Part shown: piece after piece, positions 32,617-42,980 of the stretch
Numbering within the stretch: the first letter of the stretch is position 1
How the letters are laid out: each line of letters begins with the position of its first letter
Assembly: GCA_965240325.2 (NCBI GenBank)
Contig: OZ251225.1
Location: forward strand, 1,984,001-2,048,000
Reading direction: 5' to 3'
DNA length: 64,000 nucleotides
Origin: Rebecca billardiae RCC1528
Lineage: Eukaryota; Haptophyta
Program-made: the position numbers and the translations under genes
The notes under the pieces: model-generated
Database searches by the model: none
Told to the model about the DNA's origin: nothing
Seen by the model: the letters and a program-made list of their open reading frames with translations, nothing else

Positions 32617-34272
32617 ATGGCGGCCGATGAAGAGATTCTCGCCGCCTCCGAGCCGGGCGACCTGCTCATGAGCGCCGGCGCCGCCAAGCGTGACGTGTTC
32701 GTGGCCGTGCGCCTGGCGCTCCTTGGCTTCACGTACTACTCGTCCATCTGGTTCATTCGGATGGGCATCTTTGCTGGATCGTGGCGCGACGAGTGCTTGC
32801 CAGGTGGCGCGGACTTCAAGGCGGCGATCGGAGTGGCGTCATTTGTCGGCTACTTGTCCGGGATGCCCTTCGCGATGCTCATCACGTCGAAGCTGCCGTA
32901 CGATCGGCTGCGACCAGCCCTCGTCGCCGTGATCTTGATCTCGGGCTCGTGCTCAGCCGCAGTCGGCGTGCTGCCACCGCTCGGTGGCGTGCTGCTGTTC
33001 GCAGGGACAACCCATGCCCTGGCGCCCGCCTGGGGGCTGCTTATGCGCTGCCTCGAAGGGCGTGCGCGCACGGAGGCGATCGCTGCGTTCGTCTCGTTCT
33101 CGTGGATCGGCCTCTCGGGCGTTGTTAAGGCGGTCGGTCGGTGGATGCTCGCCGCCGGCCTCTCTGAGCGGCAGATGGTGATGGCGTGCGCTGCGATCGG
33201 CGTGCTGGGCGGCTGCACGAGCGCAGTGCTGCTGTCCATGCAGCCGGCCCCGTCCGCCATCGACCAGTACCACTGCGGTCACCGCCCACACGCCACCTCT
33301 GCCCGCTCCGAGCTACGCAGCGTCTTGAGCCGGCACGGTGTCGGCATCGTGCCCTGCATCATGGCATACGTGATCTTGAATGTGCTTCGCATCATCCGCG
33401 ACTACTGGCAGCCGGAGCTGCTCGGCGCGCTCGGCGTGTGCGCTCCGATGGCGATGGCCGAGTCCGAGATGGGGCTCAGTGTGCTCGTCCTCGGCTTGCT
33501 GGCCATGATCTCCGCCGTGCGGGACAGCCTGACCGCCCTCCGGCTGATGTGCGCGCTGGGGCTCGCGGGCTTTGCGCTAGTCGGAGGGCTCACGCTGCTG
33601 TGGCGTGCCGGCCTGCTGGACGGCTTCCAGTGGCTCACGGGGATCGGCGCCGGGGTGTTCCTCGCGTACACGCCCCCGGGCACGGTTCTGTACGACAGGC
33701 TTTTCGCCGCCGCACGCGAGGACCTCACCAGCACGCCGGTCCTCGTCCTGGGCGACGGGTTAGGGTCGCTCTTCAGCGCGATGGTGCTGTGCTGGCTCAT
33801 GATGGTGCGGCCCGCTGATGGCGGCGATGGGGGCGCCTGCGTGGGCGCGGGCACGCACGAGGCAACGGCACACGGCAGCCCGCCGCCGCCTCCCGCGCCG
33901 CCCGCGCCGGCGGTGCCACTGGCTGGGGCGGCGGCGTGTCCGGGCGCGGACGAGTGGATGCTCCGCATCTTTGTGCGCGTGCTGCTCCTCGGCTCTGTGT
34001 GCGCCTTCGCGCTGATGTGCGCCGCCACGATCTCGTTCGACGTCACGGCGCGCAGGAGTCGCACAAAGGCAGCCGCCCGACGGCAGCGATCTGCAGATGA
34101 TCATGATGGTGGCACGCATCCCAGCGAGCTGGCAGCGGTGCCGAACGACGACCTGTCTGAGTTGGGCGACGTTGGGCTTGCCCTAGCAGCAGACGGCTCG
34201 GCGGTGCCGCAGTCTGTGGTTCAGTCGCCTGTGGTCAGTGCGCCGTTGGCCGTTGATGATGGTGATGATTAA
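32617..34272 (+). CDS. MFS-like multi-pass membrane protein
   Basis: Intronless, 551 residues from ATG 32617. About ten to twelve hydrophobic helices are visible (for example around residues 27-50, 65-82, 90-115, 120-137, 150-165, 185-205, 248-262, 290-310, 315-340, 380-395 and 445-470). A conserved-looking charged motif, VLRIIRDYWQPELLG near residue 260, and the general layout resemble the DUF5690 branch of the major facilitator superfamily, which is my tentative assignment. The last intermembrane loop has a Pro run, and the C-terminus is a long hydrophilic Asp-rich cytosolic tail. Substrate unknown. It follows ferroportin on the same strand by 600 bp, but nothing links the two functionally. 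Confidence 0.65.
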   Translation: MAADEEILAASEPGDLLMSAGAAKRDVFVAVRLALLGFTYYSSIWFIRMGIFAGSWRDECLPGGADFKAAIGVASFVGYLSGMPFAMLITSKLPYDRLRPALVAVILISGSCSAAVGVLPPLGGVLLFAGTTHALAPAWGLLMRCLEGRARTEAIAAFVSFSWIGLSGVVKAVGRWMLAAGLSERQMVMACAAIGVLGGCTSAVLLSMQPAPSAIDQYHCGHRPHATSARSELRSVLSRHGVGIVPCIMAYVILNVLRIIRDYWQPELLGALGVCAPMAMAESEMGLSVLVLGLLAMISAVRDSLTALRLMCALGLAGFALVGGLTLLWRAGLLDGFQWLTGIGAGVFLAYTPPGTVLYDRLFAAAREDLTSTPVLVLGDGLGSLFSAMVLCWLMMVRPADGGDGGACVGAGTHEATAHGSPPPPPAPPAPAVPLAGAAACPGADEWMLRIFVRVLLLGSVCAFALMCAATISFDVTARRSRTKAAARRQRSADDHDGGTHPSELAAVPNDDLSELGDVGLALAADGSAVPQSVVQSPVVSAPLAVDDGDD

Positions 34273-34473
34273 GGCGCGGCAAATGATGAGGCTCATGCAG
34301 GCAGGCGGAGAAGCAGCAGCAGCATCAGCTTATAATTTTATATCGTCATCCTGATCAATAAGATCATGGCGGCTACTGCTACAAACTAATAATAAATATT
34401 AGTAGTTAAACTATTACTAGCTGCTACGACGTATCGATCATCATATCATGGCGGCGGTCATCGTCGCAGATTT

Positions 34474-35229
34474 ATGGCCCGCGGTGCAGGGCAGAGCGCG
34501 CAGCGTGGAGCCCGCAGTGCGGGCCCTAACCACGTTTCAAAAAGATCTTTGATCTAGAAAAAAGGGACGGGGGCGATTTTCAGGGCCGGAGGAGACCGAG
34601 TTTCATCATCAATTTTTGAGATCCCCTTTAGCATGCATTAGGCACGAAAAGGGCACGTCCACAGGATTCCCCATAAGTAAAGCGTAGCCGGCCCCGGGCG
34701 TGAGCCGTGAGAGCTTACGAACGGGCAATATTATAGTGCAAAGTTTGACGGTTACACGTTTGATACAAACATACCCCCTTTCGAGGCAATTTTCGTCTTG
34801 GTAGTTTGCCCCCTCCCTTGATTAATGGTGTGAAGTAGTGCCTGTGACGTCCGGCGACGTTGGTCGGATCAGATCAGTGGCAGACTCTGAGTCACTCACT
34901 GAGTCTCACTCTGTCTGAGTGTCATTCGGGCGATGACGGCGAGATGCCCGCCTCAGATGGCATCTGGCTACGGGTGACGCCGTGCTCCCTCTCGCCCGCG
35001 GCCCGATCGGTCACCGGCCGTGTAGCTACGGTGAGAAGTTTATAGGCACTGCAGAGCCCAGAGTCAGAGACGAGTGAGAGTGAGAGTGAGAATGCGAACG
35101 TATTGAGTTATAGCGTAGATAGTCCGACGATTCATGCGCTGACAAACTGCGACGGATGAGTGCCACGGCCACCGCGGGCCCCGAACTGCGTTGGTTCTGA
35201 TGACGAAGAAGGACCGCGGAACGCGGTCC
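34474..35229 (+). mobile_element. Dispersed element family 1, copy 2 (short)
   Basis: Left end ATGGCCCGCGGTGCAGGGC and the A-rich stretch with CAAAAAGATCTTTGAT are conserved, as are the right-end motifs GGCCACCGCGGGCCCCGAAC and ACCGCGGAACGCGGTC. The interior is only about half as long as in copies 1 and 3 and largely unrelated, which suggests internal deletion or replacement as seen in non-autonomous elements. Confidence 0.6.
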
Positions 35230-35864
35230 TACTAACGACGTGGTATGCAACGGCCAGGCGTCAGAGTCAGCAAGCTGTAGCAGCAGATCGAGCAGCAGAG
35301 ACAAACACCAGGATCAGCGCTCCTCGCCGTCGTCCCCCCCCTCTCAGTCGCCCATCACTCCATCGCCGAGCGGAAGCTCGACCGACTTATAAGTACTTTA
35401 ATATATTTAACGACGTGGTATGCAACCGGCAAGCGTCAGGCTATACTGAATTCGGATTCATTATTTTCGGGTCGATCACTCGTCGTCGTAGCTATAATTA
35501 ATGATGATGTCAAAGTCGTCTATATATAACTGATGAGCAATTAGAGCATCATCGATCTAACTACGTCTACCGCCACTCACTCACAGCTACTCTACCGTAC
35601 GACACACTAGCTTGTGAATGTCAGTGACGTACTGCCACGCAGCCTCAGACTGGGACCAGAGGAGTAGTTACTGTAGCCTCACTAAGTACTGACACTAAGT
35701 ACGCCGACACGGTACGCGCGCCGTGCGCCTACGTGCCCGTCTTAGAAGTTACTGCACGTCGTATCGTCCGCCCTCCGATGTAGCCGACCGCAGCAGGCCG
35801 ACGATGAAGCAAGGATGAATGGGGTGGACGGTATGCACAGCGTCGCAGACCGTCGCAGCGGGGC
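35230..35864. other. Intergenic, no gene seen
   Basis: Moderate to AT-rich sequence (AT tracts near 35395-35410 and 35490-35530). It should contain the 3' UTR of the fibrillin gene. A 115-codon minus-strand frame at 35749-36096 overlaps the fibrillin gene in another frame and is a shadow. Confidence 0.5.
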
Positions 35865-36488
35865 TCATGATCCCTCCGACGCCTCGTTGAGCAGCGTGGC
35901 GCGCGCGAGGACGTAGATGCTTGCGGGCTTGATGCCCGACTGCGCGTACAGGACGCGGAAGTCTTCGTCCATGTACGTATGCCGCCAGATGCCGACCTGG
36001 GAGAGCGGCTTGTCCTTCACGAGCGGCAGCCCGAGCACTGAGAACGAGATCGACTGGAACGTTACCTTCCACGTGCTCGTGTCCTCCACGTCCCACGTCG
36101 CCTTCAGCTCACCCTTCACAAGGTCGGCGTCGCCCGGCCCGAGGAGCACGAGGTTGGAGTACGCGCGGGTGGGAGGGAAGTCGTCGAAGCGCTGCTGCAC
36201 GCGCCCGACGAATGGGCCCAGCCGGCCCGCCGAAGAGCTCGACGTGTCGGTGTACACCAGCTCCCAACATCCAGCGACAAGCGGCGACTCCGACACATCT
36301 GGCGTGGGGTTCTGCTCCTCGAGGAGATGGGTGAGCGCGACGATCTGCGCGGCCGTGCCCGGGTCTGCAGTCACGCCGTTGTCCGTGCCGCGCGCGAGCT
36401 TAATGATGGACCGCTTGATCGGCACCACGCTCGCATGACCGGCCGAGGCGAGCAGGAGCGTGATATGCGCGATCGCGACCGCCGCCAT
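35865..36488 (-). CDS. Plastid lipid-associated protein (PAP/fibrillin)
   Basis: 207 residues from ATG 36488 (MAAVAIAHITLLLASAGHAS). The first 20 residues form a secretory signal with an AxA-type cleavage site (GHAS), as in bipartite plastid targeting of secondary algae. The fibrillin fold follows from about residue 33: a helical segment with ALTHLLEEQNPTP, the diagnostic GCWELVYTDTSSS, then WDVEDTSTWKVTFQSI and the late motif ISQ-like VGIWRHTYMDEDFRVLYAQS. Fibrillins bind plastid lipids (plastoglobules, thylakoid margins). An open frame runs upstream to a GTG at 36566, but the ATG gives the better signal. Intronless and short for the family, so a compact lipocalin-like member. Confidence 0.82.
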   Translation of the reverse strand: MAAVAIAHITLLLASAGHASVVPIKRSIIKLARGTDNGVTADPGTAAQIVALTHLLEEQNPTPDVSESPLVAGCWELVYTDTSSSSAGRLGPFVGRVQQRFDDFPPTRAYSNLVLLGPGDADLVKGELKATWDVEDTSTWKVTFQSISFSVLGLPLVKDKPLSQVGIWRHTYMDEDFRVLYAQSGIKPASIYVLARATLLNEASEGS

Positions 36489-36916
36489 GATCGGCCGGGA
36501 AAAACGCGACGACGTCGAGGACGCGGGAATAAAAAAAGACCGCCCTTGACAGCGCTCTGGACTCACTTGAGGTGGGGGGGCCGCGTGGATACACGCGTGA
36601 GGTGCCCTGCTATGGTAGCCTGCATATCATAATAACCGAGCGCGCGGTTATCACTATAAGTCATCTCACCGTTGTCCGTTGCTCGGCCTCGGGCGCTGCC
36701 GTGCGCGCACCACGCGCCGGCTGATCAACATTGAATCAACGATCATGATGTGACTCGTGTAAGAGTCAGCTGCACGTCAGTAGAGTAAGAGTAGTAGGCT
36801 CCGCTACGACTACTACAGTTTACTAAGAATAACTGAGACGCACACAGCTCAGGCAGGCGAGATACAGTATGTAAGTTGTAAAAGAGTGACGACGACAGAC
36901 TGTCGACTCACTGAAT
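36489..36916. other. Upstream of fibrillin; no gene seen
   Basis: Contains the fibrillin promoter by position. A TACAGTTTACTAAG sequence near 36817 resembles the recurrent AT-rich motif found elsewhere in the window. Confidence 0.45.
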
Positions 36917-38502
36917 ATGACCGCGTTCCGCGGTCCTTTTCCGTAGAACGAACGTAGTTCAGGGCCCGCGGTGGCGGTGCACCCTCCATCGCAGTCGTCT
37001 ATTGACAGACCCGGAGTTGCATGCCCGTACAACTAGACTCCAGCGGCGCGCCGCCGCCCGCCGCGCCGGGCGCGGGCCCATCGCACTTCGCAGCCGCCGG
37101 CGCGGCGCCGATTGTGTACTACAGGCGGATGCGACGAGGCGTGATCGACGCATGAGCGCGACTCCACGTGCACGCCAGGCCACGCGAAGCTGACAGCCAG
37201 GGAGCACGGTGCGGGGCCGCGGATTCGTTCGGGCCGCTGCTGCTGACTGACCGCTGTGGCGCTGTCCCGCGGGTCACCGCGCACCGACCGGCAGCGCCAG
37301 GATAGTAGATGATTTGCACTGGTCCGAGTAGGGTTCGACCAGCGCCTGCGCGACGGCCGACAGGCGGGCGCGAGGCGTGATCGACGCATGAGCGCAACTC
37401 TACGTGCACGCCAGGCCACGCGGAGCTGACAGCCCGAGGGAGCACGGTGCCGAGGTCGGAGGTGCGAGCGGGCACCAGTGTCCAGTCACGGATCGTTCGC
37501 GCACGCCGCGCGTGCACGGGCTGACACACCTCGATCAGGCTCGGCACGCGTTGCAGAGGCACAGCCAGCTCTGGGGACGTCACGCACCACCGTCGCCCGC
37601 GCAGCTCGTCCTCCTCGTAGAGTACCGTTCAGTTCCGAGGCGTAGCCCTCGCTCAGCGTCGACCGTCGACGATGTCAGACTCGGATCGTCGGCGCTCTCC
37701 GGAAAGGCATGGCAAGGGCGGCGCGTGGTGAAGTCGAAGACTCAGAGATCGATCAGTCCGGCATCAGGCGCCGCTGCCCCCGAGCTTGCGAGAGCCCGAA
37801 TACAGGGCGGCTGCCGCGGCGCGGCCGCCGGGCGCCCCGGCGACCGGGCGCCGGCGGCCGCGCGCAGGCATCGACACGGGGCGGCGGGGGCGCGCGGAGT
37901 GAGCGGGGGCACGAACGCGATGTCGACGGCAGTCGGGACCCGCCGCAGCCGCGCGCTCCAGGCGCCACTCGCCGCGCGCACCTGCCCATCGCCGTCCTCA
38001 CCCGTCGGCCGCTCGTGGCTGGCGCCTCCTGAGCTCCTGTCGTCGCCGCAGCCGCGACAAACGCGGGCCGCACACGCCGCGCGCCGCGCCCCCTCCGGCT
38101 CCGAATACGGATAGCTGCGGCGGGTATTTTCAATCTCTCGCACTATTGGAGTTGGTTGGACGATTATGTCAACGGTCGTTCTTGGCATCTTGCAGCGGCG
38201 AGGCCATATTATTTTACTATGGTCACACTACATTAAGGAGAGTCTACCCACAATTACCCTGCCTCGCACAGTTGGGCGCGGGTTTCGTTGATTCCTCTGT
38301 TCACTATTCAAGACGGCGGACGCGCCCTTTTTCGACGAGGATGCACCTGTAAGGGAGTCTCAAAATTCGAAACTCGGTCTCCTCCAGCCCTGAAAATCGT
38401 CCCCCGTCCCTTTTTTCTTTGATCAAAGATCTTTTTGAAACGTGGTTCGGGCCCGCTGGTGCGGGCTCCACGCTGCGCGCTCCGCCCTGCACCGCGGGCC
38501 AT
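36917..38502 (-). mobile_element. Dispersed element family 1, copy 3 (inverted)
   Basis: Reverse-complement copy of 23122-24745, about 1.59 kb. Both ends match copy 1: the CCGCGG-containing right end at 36917-36990 and the ATGGCCCGCGGTGCAGGGC left end at 38484-38502. Interior GC-rich segments align throughout with indels. No transposase-like frame. Flanking sequence shows no convincing target-site duplication. Confidence 0.65.
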
Positions 38503-38803
38503 GATCGTCGTGCCGCTGCTGAGTCGACGGTGAGTCGACACCGGAGTCTGCTGTCTCTATAGTCTCCACACGGCAGAGTCGTGCTGTGTTGAGTGCAGCG
38601 CAGGGACCAGTAGGCCACAGCAACATCAGGTGCTGCACCGCTCTAGTGCTGCCAATATGCCAGCAAGCGCCGCGACAGCAATAATAAATATCAACATCAC
38701 TGTCATTATTTTTTAGGCGGGCAAGCTTATTATCGCACGGCTAATTCGAAGCTGATTAGAGTGATGCTGTCGCTTATAATATTTCATAATTATAAATAAA
38801 TAC
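38503..38803. other. Intergenic, no gene seen
   Basis: AT-richer sequence between dispersed element copy 3 and a CT microsatellite; no coding feature. Confidence 0.5.
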
Positions 38804-38960
<157 letters not shown>

Positions 38961-39178
38961 AACTGCGCATGCATAGCACTGATGACGTCGTCGCGCGACA
39001 GATATTATTATAATATATTATTTGAATTAACTTCGTCGATCGTCTGCTATTGCTAATGACTAATCTCACATCTGTCGCAGATTCGGCAGCCAACCGCAGA
39101 GCTGAGCACCGCTACTGAATAACAGCTATAAGCCGTTACAAGCGGGCTCAGCCGCGTCACTCGGCCAGACGGTCGTCA

Positions 39179-42100
39179 TCAGACAATGCTGGTCCCGGCG
39201 GCGGCGTCGGCTGCGGTGTCACTCAGCCGGTGGTTCGCGTCGGACTTATTCGCCTCGTCGACCATCTCTTCCACCGCGCGCTGCACGGTGGGCAGCAGCG
39301 CGCGCACCTCCGAGTTGGCGCGCGTGACGGTCGTCAGCTCGATGGCGTGCGCAAGCGCGCGGCTCGCACCGCCGGCGCTGCCGCGCAGCTCGGGCGCGCC
39401 GCCGGGCGAGGCGCTCGTCCACATCACGTGGAACGCGTCGATGGCGGAGACGACGGCGCGGCGCGCGTCGGCGCTCGCGCCGATGACCAGAACGTCGATG
39501 TCGGCGGGGGTGCCGCCGGTCGCGTGCCAAGCGACCAGCCGGCCGGCGCAGCCCACGTCCTCGGCGAAGCGCGGGCCGACCACGCAGAGCAGCCGGCGCG
39601 CGCGGCACATGGCGACCACCTCGTGCGCGAGCTGCTGCCGCGCGTCGAGGATCGGGTCTGCGCACAGCTCGTCCAGCCACACCGTCGGCGCGTCCCCGGT
39701 GCGCGCGGCGTGCTCGAGCGCCCATGTGCGCAGCGCGTGCAGCCGCGCGCCCGGCGCGTCGGCGCGCGAGTGCACGACGAGCCACTCGACTGCGTGCGGC
39801 TGCTGCGCGCGGTCCACCGAGTCCACGCGCGTCGTCGCGAAGTGCGACGTCAGGCTGAACCCGCGGAGTCTCAGCGCGCCCCGCGCCGCTGCGCTCGCAA
39901 GGTGCGCCGTCGGCCGCGCGAGCACGGCGCCCGAATGCAGCCTAGGCGCGGCGCGAGCGGAGCCGACGGTCGCCCACGCCGAGCGATCGCTCAAGTCGGC
40001 GGCCACGCCGTCCAGATCGCCGGCCCTGATCGGGCGGCCGCCAGCAACGTCGTCGGCGGCGGCGTCGCCCCTGCTGTGCGCCGCTCGGCGCAGCCGCGCG
40101 CGCCACCCGCCGCCGCCACCGAAGCTGCCCAAGCCTGTTGCGGCGGTTGGCGCGTGGTGGAGCCGCAGCGCTCGCAGCAAGCGCGCGTCGAGCGGAGCCC
40201 CGTGGAGCGCGCGCAGCGCCTCGGGCACGAGCCGCGCGGGCTCCACCGCCTCCCCCGAGCCGAAGCCCACAAGCGGGGCGAGAGCGACCGCAAGGCCTTC
40301 GCGGTGCGCGCACGCGGTCCAAGCCAGCAGCGCTTGCGCGCGCGTGCGCGCGCGAGGCGCGAGCGTGGCGGCACCCAGCAGCAGGAGCAGCGTCGAGCGC
40401 AGTGCAACGAACGGCATCAGCGCGGCGCCCTGCGCGACGCCCGCGTCGCGCTCCTGCAAGCAGCGCGAGAACACGAGCACGGCGGCCGGCAGGCCGATGA
40501 CCGCGACCTGCGCCACGACGAACGCCCAGAGCGCTCGCTGACGCACAGCCTGCCGCTGAGTGCCTCCGAGCGCGTGCGCGCGTGCCCACGCGGCGCCCAG
40601 CCACAGCACTCCGCAGGTGCAGAAGATGAAGATGGCGCAGAGGTGAGCAGCGTTTGCCGCCCACATCGCGGGCGTGGGCGGCGCGCTCCCGCAGAACGTC
40701 ATCGCGCCCGGCTCGCGCCGCAGTTGCGCTGGGATCGCCCTGAGCAGGCTGAAGGGACGGACGAGGAAACTTGCCGTGAGCGCAAGCGCGACAGTGTTTG
40801 TCGCGCGCGCGAACGACGCAATCGGCTGCAGCGCGAGCACGGCCAGCACGGCCGCCAGCAGCTGCAAGGACCCGCCCGAGAGACCGACCATCTGATGAAG
40901 CGCGCGGCCCTCCACGTCCGCCGCGGCCGGCTGCGGCGTCGAAACGGCCCAGAGCAACGCACTGACACAGAGCGCGCCGAGCAGCGCCGAGCTGACAGCA
41001 GCGACGCGCGTCACGCGCTGCAGGCGGCCGTGTGCGTCCGTCAGCGCCTGGTCGAGGAGAGCGACGATGGCCGCCGGCTCGAGCACGTCGCCCTCGCGCT
41101 TGCGCGCGGCGGGCACCGACGGCACGCCGCTGCGCGCCGCCGTGCCGCGCATGACGCGCGCCGCATGACGCGCACCGGTGGGCGCGTGCCGCGACGCACC
41201 GGGCGGCGCGCGCGCGGGCTCGGGCGCGCGCTCCGCGTCGGCGCCAGCGCCCTCGGCGGCGGCGGTGGCAGCGGGCTCGACCTGGGCTCGCGAGCCATGG
41301 GACCTCTCGTCGCGCGAGGGCTTGCGCGCCACGCCGCCCGGGTCGCCCATCAGCTGACGGTTGACGGGCAGCGGTGGCGCGGTGGCGAGCACAACGTCGT
41401 CTGCGCGCGAGCCGAGAGCGGCGCATGCGCGCAGCGCAGGAGTGGGCGCGCGCGCAGCCGGCAGTCAGGGCACCGCTGCCGCAGCGCAGCGGTGCGGCCG
41501 CGAGCCGCGGCACGCGGCGCGGCGAGCCGGCCAGGCGTGCGCGCCATCCGGCGCGGCGCAGTGCGGTGCGCGGCGCGCGGTACGCGGCGCGCGTGGTGAT
41601 GTGCGCGGCGCGCGGTGCGCGGCGCGCGGTGCTGCCGGTGCATGCTTCTTACGATACACATGTCGCAGCATCTCAATCACAGCCTCCGCGCCGATGCCAT
41701 GCTCGGCGCTGAGGAAGAGCGCGTGTGCCGCCGGCGGCGCGGATGGTGACAGCCGCAGCTCGGCGCGGGCACAGCGCGCGAACGGCTCCGAGAGCGGAGC
41801 GGGCAGTGCGCTCATCAGCGTCACGACTGCGGTGCACGGCGCACGCGCGGCACAACGGGCGCGCGCGCCGCGGCGGCCCGGCAGCGTGCGGCGGTCAGCG
41901 GAACGCGCGCACGCCGGGGATCAAGGGCATGGCGGCATCGCACGGCGCTGCTCGCGCACAGGCGCGCGTCGCGCGCTCGCTTGCGCGAGGTGCGCGAGCG
42001 CGCGAGGCGCGCCCAGAGTGTGCTGGCGCGACGGGAGTGTGCTGGCGCGAGTGCGCGATGTGCGCGCGTGACACACACACGCGCAGGTGCGCCCACCGTC

Positions 42101-42553
42101 ATAGGGCTTGATGTACCCGTTGAGGTGCGGCACGATGTCGGCGGTGCCGTCGAGGTGCTCGAAGCCCGCCGCATCAAAGGCCTCCGCGTCCACGCCGCAG
42201 AACGTCTCAAAGTACCACGCCTTGGAGCAGCGCGCGGGCAGCCTGCCCTCGCACAGCTTCTTCCAGAGGCCCTCGAGGCCGAGGAACTGCGCGTCTGCCA
42301 GGTAGCGCATCACGTGCGAGTGCGTGCGCGTGGCGAAGGAGCGGGCGAGCTGCATGGGGAGCAGCGGCGTCGCGTGCCGGCTCACCACCGTGAGCGGCAG
42401 CCCCCGCCCGAAGCAAAAGTCGTACACCGCCTGCGCGCCACGCACGTCAAAGTTGCTGTTGGTCGACGTGTCGGCGATCCAGCGCTGTGCCGCCTCGTCG
42501 TACTCGAGGCCGGCCTGCACGGCGACGACTCCGCCAACACTCCACTCCGCCAA
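39179..42553 (-). CDS. Nucleoside-hydrolase-like / membrane / TIR-like fusion, 5'-truncated
   Basis: Three exons join in frame: about 42553-42097, 41826-41653 and 41400-39179. The first two encode the C-terminal half of an inosine-uridine nucleoside hydrolase-like domain: VVAVQAGLE, then the substrate-loop-like TSTNSNFD, PLTVVSRHATPLLPMQLARS, GLWKKLCEGRLPARC and WYFETFCGVD, ending DVVLATAPPLPVNRQL. The N-terminal half with the catalytic DxDxxxDD motif is absent, and there is no room for it before the helicase at 42981. Exon 3 adds a charged linker, six or seven membrane helices, and a C-terminal TIR-like segment (EWLVVHSRADAPGARL, then TVWLDELCADP). Splice phases (1 and 1) match, which supports one transcript. 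Either a decayed gene or one with an unfound 5' end. Roles are inferred from domains only. Confidence 0.5.
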
Positions 42554-42980
42554 CAGCTCTCGCGAACTTACACCGACAGGAATCAGGATTCCAAAAATTC
42601 CATGATGCGGCCCGCTCCGACGCGCCCGTCATTGTCACCGGGCCCGTGCCGCGTGCGCGGTGCAAGCAGTGTCCCGTGAGTCCGACGGCGACAGGTGCCG
42701 TCAGGCCTGTAGTCTAGTGTCGTCTGAGTAGCACTGTCTCGTGCAATCCGAAAATAGGCACCAGAGGTTTGACTCATGACTGTGTCGGTCGGCGTCGCCC
42801 CGGGCCGGCAGCTGCCGCCCGCGGCGGCGGCCCGCGGGAGTCCGAGGCCCGGAGACGGTGATCCGACTCCGAGTCCGAGCCCGGCGCTCGACGCGCGACC
42901 TGTCACCGTATCCGCCGTATGAGACAGGAGAGTGTAAGATGTCCGACGCGCCGGCCGCACATCGTCGTTGCTGGGCGGAG
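42554..42980. other. Gap between helicase 3' end and truncated fusion gene
   Basis: About 430 bp without a supported exon. I looked here for the missing N-terminal half of the nucleoside-hydrolase domain and found no homologous frame. It presumably contains the helicase 3' UTR. Confidence 0.45.

Noticed and set aside
42554-42980. Missing N-terminal exon of the nucleoside-hydrolase-like domain
   Set aside because: No frame here shows the expected DxDxxxDD region or similar strand pattern.
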